A stretch of 19,327 nt of DNA from Gammaproteobacteria bacterium (GCA_012510865.1 JAAZHF010000426.1:1-19327); one strand, 5' to 3'; numbered from the stretch's first letter, positions 7,227-16,311 are shown. Notes: generated from the sequence alone by a model not told the origin. A program made the numbers and translations.

Positions 7227-7973
7227 TCAGCGCTTCTGCTCGCCGACGCGCGAACCCGTGGCGAAGAAGTCGTGCAGGTCGTGGGCGAAGGTGTCGAGCT
7301 TGTAGTTCAGGCCGCGGTTGAGGCGGACGAAGAAGTTGTAGCCCAGCACCGCCGGGATCGCGACGCCGAGGCCGATCGCGGTCATGATCAGCGCCTCGCC
7401 GACCGGGCCGGCAACGGCACCGATATCGGCCTGGCCGCTGGCACCGATGCGGATCAGGGCGCGGTAGATGCCCCACACGGTACCGAGCAGGCCGACGAAC
7501 GGCGCGGTCGAACCGACGGTGGCGAGTACGGTCAGGCCGGCCTCGAGCTTCAGCGACTCGCGGGTCACGCCCTGGCGCAGCGCGCGGTCGACGAACTCGG
7601 AGCGGTTGAGCGACTCGACCAGGCGCGAGCCCTCGTGGCGCTGGTGGTGCGCGGCCGCCTGGGCGGCGTCGAGCGCGACCTTGGAGAAGGGCTCGCTGCG
7701 CGACTCCTCTTCCATGGCGCGGATCGCGTCCTGGGCGTTCTGGGTCTCCCAGAAGGTGGTGATGACGCGGTCGGCGCTGCCGCGCAGGCGCGCGTGCTTG
7801 ATCGCGTTGAAGATGATCCAGTAGATCGACATGGCGGACATCACCAGCAGGGTGATGAGCACCACCCAGCCGACGGCATCCATGTGTTGGACCATGTCCG
7901 CGAAGCCCATCTGCTGGAGCGCAGCGGCGTTGCTGCCTCCGGCGGCGGGGACGTTAGTGGTTTCCTGCAGCAT
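7227..7973 (-). CDS. exbB: ExbB, MotA/TolQ/ExbB proton channel protein
   Basis: The 248-residue protein has three predicted membrane helices: residues 33-57, about 148-171 (LTVLATVGSTAPFVGLLGTV) and about 188-212 (AGPVGEALIMTAIGLGVAIP). This is the TolQ/ExbB channel signature. The large cytoplasmic segment between helices 1 and 2 contains the typical NRSEFVDRALRQGVTRES-like region. ExbB pentamers form the proton channel that drives TonB. The start ATG has a strong ribosome-binding site (AGAAGGT on the minus strand, 7981-7987). It is separated from tonB by 99 bp containing a long GC palindrome, so expression of exbB could be set apart from that of tonB. Confidence 0.95.
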   Translation of the reverse strand: MLQETTNVPAAGGSNAAALQQMGFADMVQHMDAVGWVVLITLLVMSAMSIYWIIFNAIKHARLRGSADRVITTFWETQNAQDAIRAMEEESRSEPFSKVALDAAQAAAHHQRHEGSRLVESLNRSEFVDRALRQGVTRESLKLEAGLTVLATVGSTAPFVGLLGTVWGIYRALIRIGASGQADIGAVAGPVGEALIMTAIGLGVAIPAVLGYNFFVRLNRGLNYKLDTFAHDLHDFFATGSRVGEQKR

Positions 7974-8048
7974 GACGCTTACCTTCTAGATGTTGTGATG
8001 TTGGAGAAAAGTGTGGAGCGGGCCTAGCGGGTGTTGCACGGATCCGGT

Positions 8049-8066
8049 GGCGCGCCGCGGCGCGCC
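8049..8066. repeat. Perfect 18-bp GC palindrome in the tonB-exbB gap
   Basis: GGCGCGCCGCGGCGCGCC reads the same on both strands and begins six bases after the tonB stop codon. Flanking CCGG and CCGG bases extend it with one mismatch. As RNA it would fold into a strong GC stem-loop between the tonB and exbB coding regions. No T-run follows within 30 bases, so it is not a typical terminator; it could protect the upstream mRNA or cause partial termination (inference). Confidence 0.55.
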
Positions 8067-8072
8067 GCCGGC

Positions 8073-8738
8073 TCAGAGGACGAAGTCCACCGGGACGCGG
8101 ACGCGGCCGGCGACGGGCACGCCGTCGCGGACCTCGGGGTTGAAGCGCCAGCGGCGGGCGGCGTCGAGGGCGGCGCGGTCCAGGTCGCGGTTGCGGCTGG
8201 ACTTCTCGACCGCGACCTTGGTGACGTTGCCGCAGGCATCGACATCGACGATCAGCACCACCTGGCCGGTGATGCCGCCGCGTAGGGCCGCGGGTGTGTA
8301 CTTCGGCGGGTTCATGCCGCGCGAGGACGGGTCCACGCTGGCGCCGATGTTGGCGACCGGGGCCGGGGGCGCCGGCGGGGCGGGCGGCGGCGCCGGGGTA
8401 TCCATCGGCGAGGGCTCGTCGAACACGACCGGCGGCTCTTCCGGCGGCGGCGGCAGCGGCGAGGGCTGCGGCGGCACCAGCTCGCGGATGGGCTGGGGTT
8501 GCGGCGGCTTCGGCGGCGGCGGCGGGGGGGGCGGCGGCGGGGGCGGCGGCTCGATGATCACCACCCGCGTCACCTGCTCTTCTTCCTGCGCGGCGCCCGG
8601 CGGATTGACCGGCGCCAGCAGGAGCAGGACGGCGGCGGCGTGGAAGGCCACCACCATGGTGAAGCCGGCGATACGCGCCCAGTTGAGGCCCTCGTCCTGT
8701 TCGTTGTTCCGGTCAAGGGGCGTGGCGTGCTGCGTCAT
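8073..8738 (-). CDS. tonB: TonB energy-transducer protein
   Basis: The 221-residue protein transmits proton-motive energy from ExbB-ExbD to outer-membrane TonB-dependent receptors. It has a cytoplasmic N-terminus, one membrane helix (about residues 22-42) containing H33 in the place of the functional TonB transmembrane His, and a proline-rich periplasmic spacer (about residues 60-135). The spacer includes 13 consecutive prolines (64-76), followed by a TonB C-terminal domain of about 80 residues (YTPAALRGGITGQVVLIVDV through AARRWRFNPEVRDG to VPVDFVL). ATG 8738 was chosen because the helix then has the usual distance from the N-terminus; the upstream frame extension has no membrane signal. An extended -10 element is seen upstream. 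The first gene of the operon tonB-exbB-exbD-exbD2. Confidence 0.94.
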   Translation of the reverse strand: MTQHATPLDRNNEQDEGLNWARIAGFTMVVAFHAAAVLLLLAPVNPPGAAQEEEQVTRVVIIEPPPPPPPPPPPPPKPPQPQPIRELVPPQPSPLPPPPEEPPVVFDEPSPMDTPAPPPAPPAPPAPVANIGASVDPSSRGMNPPKYTPAALRGGITGQVVLIVDVDACGNVTKVAVEKSSRNRDLDRAALDAARRWRFNPEVRDGVPVAGRVRVPVDFVL

Positions 8739-8790
8739 GCGGGGAACTCGATTCTGGCCGGGCCGCGAGCGCCCCGAGTGATTTCTGGAG

Positions 8791-8811
8791 CCGTGCCCTG
8801 TTTCGGCACGG
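8791..8811 (-). promoter_or_regulatory. Stem-loop in the predicted tonB 5' leader
   Basis: CCGTGCC (8791-8797) pairs with GGCACGG (8805-8811) around a 7-base loop. It falls between the predicted tonB -10 element and the ATG, so it would lie near the 5' end of the leader RNA. On the minus strand no T-run follows, arguing against a terminator for the upstream TPR gene. No Fur-box-like sequence was seen in this gap. Confidence 0.4.
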
Positions 8812-8822
8812 GAATTTCCAAG

Positions 8823-8830
8823 CTTATACC
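8823..8830 (-). promoter_or_regulatory. Extended -10 promoter element of tonB
   Basis: On the minus strand the sequence reads TGGTATAAG (TATAAG complementary to 8823-8828, preceded by TGG), an extended -10 motif. No good -35 hexamer is present at 16-18 bp, which is usual for extended -10 promoters. It would give a leader of about 80 nt. It is located in the 144-bp gap after the TPR gene, so tonB probably has its own promoter. Confidence 0.5.
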
Positions 8831-8882
8831 AACCACGGCGCGTTGATCCACCGCGCCGCACTTCCCGATCCTGCCCACGGGA

Positions 8883-10088
8883 TCAGCGGGCCAGGAGCCT
8901 GCGCGCTTCCTCGGGGTTCTGCAGCCCCTTGTCCAGGGCCTTCTGGGCGGCCTCCTTGGATTCGGCGGTGCGGCCCTCGTTGGCGAGCGCCTTGGCGAGG
9001 TTCAGGTAGGTGGTGCCGTCGTCGTCCAGCGGCGCCGCCTTGCGGTAGGCCTCGATGGCCTGCTCGTACTGGTCGCTGAAATAGTACGCCTGGGCAAGCA
9101 TCGAGTAGGCCCGGTGGTCGGGCGAGAGGATGCCCTTCTCGAGGCCCTCGTTGACCACCGCGATGGCGTTCTTCTCGCCGTTCTCGGAGTTCAGGTACAG
9201 GGCGGCGAGGTTGCGGTACTCGCTCTCCTCGGTCAGCTGGCCCGCCTGGCGCAGGCGCTCGTAGACCGAGATCGCGTTGGCGTAGTCGTCCGACTGCAGG
9301 TACACGCTGGCCAGGTTGAGCTGCGCGCGCTTGTCGTCGGGCGTGCTGGCCGCGATCTCCTTGGCGAGCGCGGCGGCGTCGGCGGTGCGTTCGCCGTCGA
9401 CGTAGGCCGCCAGCAGCAGCTGCCGCCACTGCGGCTGCGCGTCGGGCTTGCCGCGGACGATCGGCTCGAGCGCGGCGACCGCGTCGTCGTAGCGCTCCAT
9501 CTGGTACAGGATGCTGCCGCGCAGCGCCTGCAGCTCCGGCTTGTCGGAGCGGGTCTCCGACAGCAGCCGGTCCAGCGTCGCCAGCGCGGCGGCGTTGTCC
9601 TCGGCCTGCAGCTGCAGCTGCGACAGCAGCAGCATGGCGTTGTAGTGCTGGTTGTTGTCGAGGCCGTCGAGTTCGATCACCTGGCGCAGGTAGTCCTGGG
9701 CGCGGGCGGGGTCGCTGTCGACCAGCAGGTCGGCCAGCAGGCGGAGCGTGATCGCGCGCTCGTAGGCGTTGGCACGGTCGTTCTCGAGCACGTGCGTGGC
9801 GGCCGCCTCGGCGGCGGCGAGGTCACCTTCCTGCTGCGCCTCGGAGACCGCGTTGAGGCGCGACACCAGCCGCGAGCTGGCGCTCAGGCCGGGCGCCTTG
9901 CGGGTCGCGTTGGGGTAGTCCTCCTCGACCTTCGCCTTGCTGCCGCTGCGCGCGGCTTCGCGCGCCGCGCGGCGCTCGGCCATGCGCTCGGCGGCCGTCT
10001 GCGCATGCGCTTCGGCGATGCCGCCGATGGTCAGCGCGGCGATGATCGCGGATACCAGGAGGTGACGGTGGCTGGGGAATACGGACAT
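8883..10088 (-). CDS. Exported tetratricopeptide-repeat protein
   Basis: The 401-residue protein begins with a signal peptide (basic HRH, hydrophobic core LLVSAIIAALTIGGIAEA, predicted cut after AHA). A basic Arg/Ala-rich stretch and a long array of helical TPR units follow (about residues 75-395), with typical W/L-G-Y-A-F-A-P spacing. Clear units include AIALYLNSEN-like and YEQAIEAYRKAAPLDDDGTTYLNLAKAL. No catalytic motif is visible, so it is a protein-interaction scaffold, probably periplasmic. ATG 10088 was chosen because GAGG lies six bases upstream and the signal peptide then starts properly; ATG 10115 would add nine residues. It lies between an M48 lipoprotein protease gene and tonB on the same strand; a role in envelope protein handling or TonB function is inference. 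Confidence 0.82.
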   Translation of the reverse strand: MSVFPSHRHLLVSAIIAALTIGGIAEAHAQTAAERMAERRAAREAARSGSKAKVEEDYPNATRKAPGLSASSRLVSRLNAVSEAQQEGDLAAAEAAATHVLENDRANAYERAITLRLLADLLVDSDPARAQDYLRQVIELDGLDNNQHYNAMLLLSQLQLQAEDNAAALATLDRLLSETRSDKPELQALRGSILYQMERYDDAVAALEPIVRGKPDAQPQWRQLLLAAYVDGERTADAAALAKEIAASTPDDKRAQLNLASVYLQSDDYANAISVYERLRQAGQLTEESEYRNLAALYLNSENGEKNAIAVVNEGLEKGILSPDHRAYSMLAQAYYFSDQYEQAIEAYRKAAPLDDDGTTYLNLAKALANEGRTAESKEAAQKALDKGLQNPEEARRLLAR

Positions 10089-10197
10089 GGTGGGCCTCGG
10101 TTTCATTGCACGCATGAATGGAGCGGTGCGCGCTCGGGGGTGCCAAAACTACCAGAACACGCGCCCGCGGGGGGAGCGCACCTTCGGACGATGGCGC

Positions 10198-11010
10198 TCA
10201 GCCGCATGAGGGGCGCCGGCCGGAGGCGCGCGCCTGCTCCCAGGCGGGGACCAGCGACGATGCCCGCGCCTGGAGCTCGCCGATGCGGGCGCTGGGATCG
10301 GGGTGCGTCGACAGCCACTGCGGCGGGCGGCTGCCGCCGCTGGCGCCGATCATGTTCTGCCACAGGTTCACCGCCTGCCGCGGATCGAATCCGGCCTGGG
10401 CCATCAGCCTCTGGCCGACCACGTCGGCCTCGGATTCCTGCTCGCGCGAGTTGGGGAGCAGGAACAGCCCCTGTGCGGCGACGCTCCCGACCTGGGTCGC
10501 GGTCCGGGTCGCGCCTTCGCCGTACTGGGACCCGACCAGGGCGCCGATCAGGCCGACGCCGGCCTGCGCGCCCATCTGCCGGGTGATGCGCTCGTCGTGG
10601 TGGTTGGCGATCACGTGGCCCACCTCGTGGGCGATCACCGCCGCCAGCTGGTCCTGGTTGCGGGCGACCTTGAAGATGCCGGTGTACACGCCGACCTTGC
10701 CGCCCGGCAGGGCGAAGGCGTTCGGGTTCTCGTCGACGAACACGGCGCTCTCCCAGGCGATCCGCCGCTGCCCCGCGGGCAGCTGGTCGACGATCGCGCG
10801 CACCACGCAGTCGACGTAGCGCTTCTGGGCGGCGTCGCCGGTCTGCCGCATCTGCGCCTTCTGCTCGGTGAAGGCCTGGGCACCGAGCTGGTCGAGCTGC
10901 TCCTGGGAGACGGCGCCGACGTACTGGGTGCGGCCGGTCGGCGAAGTCGTCGTGGCGCAGGCGGCGATGGCCAGCGTGGCGGCCGCGAGCGCGAGCGGGA
11001 GGATCCTCAT
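10198..11010 (-). CDS. M48-family metalloprotease lipoprotein (YggG/LoiP or BepA-like)
   Basis: The 270-residue protein starts with a lipoprotein signal peptide ending in the lipobox IAAC (Cys18). It has the zinc protease motif HEVGH (H128, E129, H132) within AAVIAHEVGHVIANHHDER. The third zinc ligand is the Glu of the SREQESEADVVGQRL segment, as in M48 peptidases. The substrate-side segment NAFALPGGKVGVYTG is conserved in the family. It is expected to be anchored in the outer membrane facing the periplasm and to degrade misfolded envelope proteins. ATG 11010 was chosen for the signal peptide. It stands 67 bp after gyrB and 109 bp before the TPR gene on the same strand. BepA proteins combine both domains in one chain; here they are adjacent separate genes. 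Confidence 0.9.
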   Translation of the reverse strand: MRILPLALAAATLAIAACATTTSPTGRTQYVGAVSQEQLDQLGAQAFTEQKAQMRQTGDAAQKRYVDCVVRAIVDQLPAGQRRIAWESAVFVDENPNAFALPGGKVGVYTGIFKVARNQDQLAAVIAHEVGHVIANHHDERITRQMGAQAGVGLIGALVGSQYGEGATRTATQVGSVAAQGLFLLPNSREQESEADVVGQRLMAQAGFDPRQAVNLWQNMIGASGGSRPPQWLSTHPDPSARIGELQARASSLVPAWEQARASGRRPSCG

Positions 11011-11077
11011 GGCGTCGTCCTGGATGGGTTGCTTGAGTTGTAGTCGCCGCCTGCTGAAGGGGACGTCAACCGCCCGC

Positions 11078-13594
<2,517 letters not shown>

Positions 13595-13618
13595 TTACTT
13601 ATAGGGCTTCAGGCGGCC

Positions 13619-13645
13619 ATTATACCAGTTCACACTCCGTGGTAA
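13619..13645 (-). promoter_or_regulatory. gyrB promoter with extended -10
   Basis: On the minus strand there is a consensus TATAAT (complement of 13619-13624) preceded by TGG, i.e. an extended -10 TGnTATAAT. A weak -35 TTACCA (13640-13645) lies 15 bp further up. Transcription would begin about 13612, giving a leader of about 84 nt. A second TATAAG hexamer is at 13598-13603. The rest of the 278-bp recF-gyrB gap holds a parS-like site (13780-13795) and a small inverted repeat (CCCGAC 13663-13668 with GTCGGG 13675-13680); no further gene is seen. Confidence 0.72.
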
Positions 13646-13779
13646 GGGCCTGCTGATGGCGGCCCGACCGTCGTGTCGGGGTGTCCGGCAAGCGCTCCCC
13701 GGATCGCGGCGCGGGGAGTAGTGCCCCGGACCACGATGGCGCGCGCGGCGCGGAGGATCATCGCCGGGTGCGACGAAAT

Positions 13780-13795
13780 GGTTCCACGTGAAACC
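13780..13795. promoter_or_regulatory. parS-like centromere site 1 (recF-gyrB gap)
   Basis: GGTTCCACGTGAAACC matches the bacterial parS consensus (TGTTCCACGTGAAACA form, as in Bacillus), and the flanking T and A extend the dyad to 18 bp with one mismatched pair. It is in non-coding DNA, 12 bp after recF, so protein coding cannot explain it. ParB binding here would place part of the segregation centromere next to gyrB. Confidence 0.8.
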
Positions 13796-13806
13796 AGTCG
13801 CCGGAA

Positions 13807-14883
13807 TTACGTGGCCGCAACCACTCCCCGTTCCACGTGGAACACCCGGAGCTCCGGCACGGCGCCATCGAGGGCGTCCGTCCCGGTGATGAAGACCTGC
13901 GCCGGCGTCTCTCCGAGGAACGCCAGGACGCGCGCCCGGTGCGCGGCGTCCAGCTCCGAGGCGAGGTCGTCCAGCGCGATGACCGGCCAGTCGGCGCGTT
14001 CGGCGGCGCAATCGGCGGCCTGCGCGAACAGGCAGGACAGCGCCGCGAGCTTCGCTTGGCCGCGGGAGAGGGCCTCGCCCCCTGCCTTGCCCTCAAGCCG
14101 AAGACGCCAGTCCGCGCGGTGCGGCCCCACGCTGGTATGGCCCAGCGCCTGGTCCCGTTCTCGCGCAACCGCCAGCGCATCCGCCAGCGACAGGCTGGAC
14201 CGGCGCCATCCGGCATCGAAATCCAGCGACATCCGCCCCAGCCCCGGGGCCAGCGCCGCGCCGACCATCGAAAGACGCTCCTGGAGCCGGTCCAGGTAGA
14301 GCGCGCGGCGCCGCGTCAGCTCCTCTCCGGCAGAGGTCAGCTCGTGGTCCCACGCCGAAATCTGTGCGGCAGGGGCGCCGGACTTGAGCAGCGCGTTGCG
14401 CTGGCGCAGTGCCCGCGAATAGCGGCGCCAGACGGGCAGGAAACCCTGTTCCACGTGGAACAGACCCCAGTCCACGAATCGGCGGCGCGGCTCGCCGCCT
14501 CCCGAGACGAGCGCATGGCTGCCCGGCTCGAAGGTGACCCCCATGAAGGCCGCGCACAGTTCCCCCAGGTGCGAGACCGGCTCGCCGTCCAGTCGGGCCT
14601 CCCAGCGGGCGCCCGAGTGCCTGAGACCGGCGCGATGGGGGGCAGCGTCGCCTTCGACCTCCCATTCGGCGAACACCTCCAGCGCCTCCTGCCCGGTCCG
14701 GACCAGCCCATCGCGGACCCGGCCGCGGAAGCTGCGGCCGTAGGCCAGCAGGTGCAGCCCTTCCAGGAGGCTGGTCTTGCCCGCGCCGTTGGCGCCGATG
14801 AAGACATTGAGCCCGGACGAGGGCCGCAGCTCGACCTCGGCCAGGTTGCGCAGGTTGCGCAGCCGGAGGCGGGTCACTCGCAC
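13807..14883 (-). CDS. recF: DNA replication and repair protein RecF
   Basis: The 358-residue SMC/ABC-like ATPase binds gapped DNA and helps load RecA during recombinational repair of stalled forks. It has Walker A GANGAGKT (30-37) following SGLNVFI, a Q-loop region YGRSFRGRVRDGLV, the ABC signature-like ALSRGQAKLAAL, Walker B VIALDDLASELD, and D-loop/H-loop VFITGTD. DWGLFHVEQGF (about 138-148) and QRNALLKSG are RecF hallmarks. The start is GTG 14883, giving MRVTRLRLRNLRNL, which matches the family N-terminus. It follows dnaN after a hairpin-containing 73-bp gap. Two perfect parS palindromes are embedded in the coding sequence, each as codons for FHVE. Confidence 0.97.
   Translation of the reverse strand: MRVTRLRLRNLRNLAEVELRPSSGLNVFIGANGAGKTSLLEGLHLLAYGRSFRGRVRDGLVRTGQEALEVFAEWEVEGDAAPHRAGLRHSGARWEARLDGEPVSHLGELCAAFMGVTFEPGSHALVSGGGEPRRRFVDWGLFHVEQGFLPVWRRYSRALRQRNALLKSGAPAAQISAWDHELTSAGEELTRRRALYLDRLQERLSMVGAALAPGLGRMSLDFDAGWRRSSLSLADALAVARERDQALGHTSVGPHRADWRLRLEGKAGGEALSRGQAKLAALSCLFAQAADCAAERADWPVIALDDLASELDAAHRARVLAFLGETPAQVFITGTDALDGAVPELRVFHVERGVVAAT
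13829..13844. promoter_or_regulatory. parS-like centromere site 2 (inside 3' end of recF)
   Basis: CGTTCCACGTGGAACA contains the perfect 14-bp parS palindrome GTTCCACGTGGAAC. It lies within recF and encodes Phe-His-Val-Glu near the protein's C-terminus (RVFHVERG). The 35-bp spacing from the previous site favours a real cluster, but coding constraint may have contributed to the sequence. Confidence 0.7.
14447..14462. promoter_or_regulatory. parS-like centromere site 3 (inside recF)
   Basis: TGTTCCACGTGGAACA is a perfect 16-bp palindrome identical to the parS form known from Pseudomonas. It is inside recF, coding for Leu-Phe-His-Val-Glu-Gln in the family-conserved DWGLFHVEQ segment. Because FHVE is common in RecF at this place, coding alone could explain part of the match; use of GAA rather than GAG for Glu is needed for the palindrome. 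Confidence 0.7.
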
Positions 14884-14897
14884 CGGGAGAACCCCGG

Positions 14898-14930
14898 AAA
14901 AGCAGAACGCCCGGGCGAGGCCGGGCGTTC
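14898..14930 (-). terminator. Intrinsic terminator or attenuator between dnaN and recF
   Basis: GAACGCCCGG (14905-14914) pairs perfectly with CCGGGCGTTC (14921-14930), a 10-bp stem with a 6-base loop. On the minus strand, TGCTTTTCC follows (four T from 14898-14901). This is a reasonable Rho-independent terminator for dnaN. As recF starts 15 bp later, it would reduce rather than abolish recF transcription unless recF has its own promoter. A parS-like site abuts it on the dnaN side. Confidence 0.65.
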
Positions 14931-14931
14931 C

Positions 14932-14947
14932 TGTTCCACGTGGAACC
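14932..14947. promoter_or_regulatory. parS-like centromere site 4 (dnaN-recF gap)
   Basis: TGTTCCACGTGGAACC contains the perfect 14-bp parS palindrome and matches the 16-bp Pseudomonas parS at 15 positions. It is non-coding, in the 73-bp gap between recF and dnaN, 10 bases past the dnaN stop codon and directly beside the terminator stem. With site 1 it is the strongest evidence that the cluster is a genuine ParB-binding region. Confidence 0.82.
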
Positions 14948-14956
14948 CGTGAAGGA

Positions 14957-16057
14957 TCACAGGCGCAGCGGCATCACGACGTGGCGCGAGCGCTCGTTGG
15001 CCGCCTCGCGCACCAGCGCGGACGAATTGGCATCGCGCAGGGCCAGCACCACGGTCTCGTCGCGCAGCGCGCCGAGCGCGTCGAGCAGGTAGTTGACGTT
15101 GAAGCCCACGGCCAGGCCGTCGACCGACGTCTCCGCCTCGACTTCCTCCTGGGCCTCTTCCTGCTCCGGGTTGTGGGCGTTGATCCGCAGCTGGCCCGGC
15201 GACACCTCGATCCGGACGCCGCGGTACTTTTCGTTGGAGAGGATCGCCGCCCGCTGCAGCGCGGCGCGGAGCACCTCGCGGGCGATCCGGACCTCGCGGT
15301 CGGCGCCGATCGGGATCACCGCCTCGTAGTCGGGGAAGCGGCCGTCGATCAGCTTGCTGGTGAAGGTCACGTCGTCGCGCTTCACCCGGATGTGGTTGCG
15401 CCCCATCTCGAGCTCGAGCACCCGGTCGCCGCCCTCCAGCAGGCGCTGCAGCTCGGACACGCCCTTGCGCGGCACGATGATCTGGCGCTTGGCCTGGACC
15501 CCTTCGTCCAGCGTGGCTTCGCACAGCGCCAGGCGGTGGCCGTCGGTGGCGACGCAGCGCAGGCGGCGCTCGGCGAGGTCGAACAGGAGCCCGTTCAGGT
15601 AATAGCGCACGTCCTGCTGGGCCATGGCGAACGCGGTCCGCTCGATCAGCTCCTTGAGCGCCGACTCGGGCACCTGCACGCGCTCGGTCGCCTCGACCTC
15701 GTCGATCGACGGGAAGTCGTTGGCCGGAAGGCTCGACAGGGTGAAGCGGCTGCGGCCGGCCTGGACCGTGATCCGGTCGCCGGACTGGCCGACCGTGACC
15801 CGGCTTCCGTCGGGCAGGGCGCGGACGATGTCAAACAGCTTCCGCGCCGGAATCGTGATTTCGCCATCCTGAGCGTCGTCCACGGCGCAGCGCGCGACCA
15901 TCTCGACCTCGAGGTCGGTGCCCGTGAGCGACAGCTGGCCGTCCTTCACCAGTGCCAGCAGGTTCGCCAGCACCGGCAGGGTCTGCCGGCGTTCGACCAC
16001 GTTGACGACCTGCGCCAACGGCTTCAGGAAGGCTTCTCGCTGCAGACTGAAACGCAT
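14957..16057 (-). CDS. dnaN: DNA polymerase III subunit beta (sliding clamp)
   Basis: The 366-residue protein dimerises to form the ring that tethers DNA polymerase III to DNA. Length equals that of E. coli DnaN. It starts MRFSLQREAFLKPL, followed by the family signature VVERRQTLPVLANLLALV and LTGTDLEVEMVA. It includes the domain-2 segment FDLAERRLRCVATDGHRLAL and ends with the clamp signature HVVMPLRL, where VMPxRL forms the binding pocket used by polymerases, MutS and DnaA regulators. The ribosome-binding site GGGG lies 11 bases before the ATG, a little long. It is downstream of dnaA across the probable oriC. Confidence 0.98.
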   Translation of the reverse strand: MRFSLQREAFLKPLAQVVNVVERRQTLPVLANLLALVKDGQLSLTGTDLEVEMVARCAVDDAQDGEITIPARKLFDIVRALPDGSRVTVGQSGDRITVQAGRSRFTLSSLPANDFPSIDEVEATERVQVPESALKELIERTAFAMAQQDVRYYLNGLLFDLAERRLRCVATDGHRLALCEATLDEGVQAKRQIIVPRKGVSELQRLLEGGDRVLELEMGRNHIRVKRDDVTFTSKLIDGRFPDYEAVIPIGADREVRIAREVLRAALQRAAILSNEKYRGVRIEVSPGQLRINAHNPEQEEAQEEVEAETSVDGLAVGFNVNYLLDALGALRDETVVLALRDANSSALVREAANERSRHVVMPLRL

Positions 16058-16217
16058 GCCGGTGGTGTCCCCTTGCCCTAGCTCTTGAATGGGATAAATA
16101 CAGAAAGCGGTGGTGGTGGTGTCCCTGAAAACGGTTGAGAACTACCACAACTTATTGATTTACAACGGTAATTCAGCGGCACAACCCCGTGGACAAGCCC
16201 CTGTCCCGTGGGCGGAC

Positions 16218-16270
16218 AAGCTGTGGACAAGTTCGGGGCCCGGGATCCATCCGCAGCTTGTCCACAGCTT
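16218..16270. repeat. Perfect 14-bp inverted repeat, each arm carrying a DnaA box
   Basis: AAGCTGTGGACAAG (16218-16231) and CTTGTCCACAGCTT (16257-16270) are exact reverse complements separated by 25 bp. Each contains the DnaA-box-like 9-mer TTGTCCACA (in opposite orientations). This symmetry beyond the 9-bp boxes suggests a binding unit for head-to-head DnaA, lying next to the AT-rich segment. Confidence 0.7.
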
Positions 16271-16280
16271 GCCCCTCCCT

Positions 16281-16310
16281 CCGTCCACCGGCGTCCAGGC
16301 CGCCGGACGG
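16281..16310. repeat. Hairpin immediately after the dnaA stop codon
   Basis: CCGTCC...GGCG (16281-16293, with a 3-base bulge) pairs with CGCCGGACGG (16301-16310). It begins one base past the dnaA stop. There is no T-run on the minus strand, so it is not a canonical terminator. It could stabilise the dnaA mRNA end or separate dnaA transcription from oriC (inference). Confidence 0.4.
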
Positions 16311-16311
16311 C

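Larger units (their letters stand above)
16058..16311. other. oriC: Probable replication origin region (dnaA-dnaN gap)
   Basis: This 254-bp non-coding gap holds DnaA-box-like 9-mers. TTGTCCACA, one change from TTATCCACA, appears on the minus strand at 16222-16230 and on the plus strand at 16258-16266. A weaker copy CGTGGACAA is at 16188-16196, and a distant match (ATGGGATAA) at 16089-16097. A conspicuously AT-rich stretch in this GC-rich genome lies at about 16127-16175 (AACTTATTGATTTACAA and neighbours), suitable as the unwinding element. Genes to either side diverge as expected at an origin: dnaA/dnaN leftward and rpmH/rnpA/yidC rightward. The dnaN promoter must also lie here. The dnaA-rpmH gap could contain further origin elements, but no good DnaA box was seen in it. 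Confidence 0.72.

Noticed and set aside
8791..8811. Hairpin as terminator of the TPR gene
   Set aside because: No T-run follows on the minus strand, and it lies downstream of the predicted tonB start of transcription.
11037..11069. TTGACG and TACAAC as promoter of the M48 protease gene
   Set aside because: The spacing is 21 bp, too long for a sigma-70 promoter; the gene may be read from gyrB or from another start.
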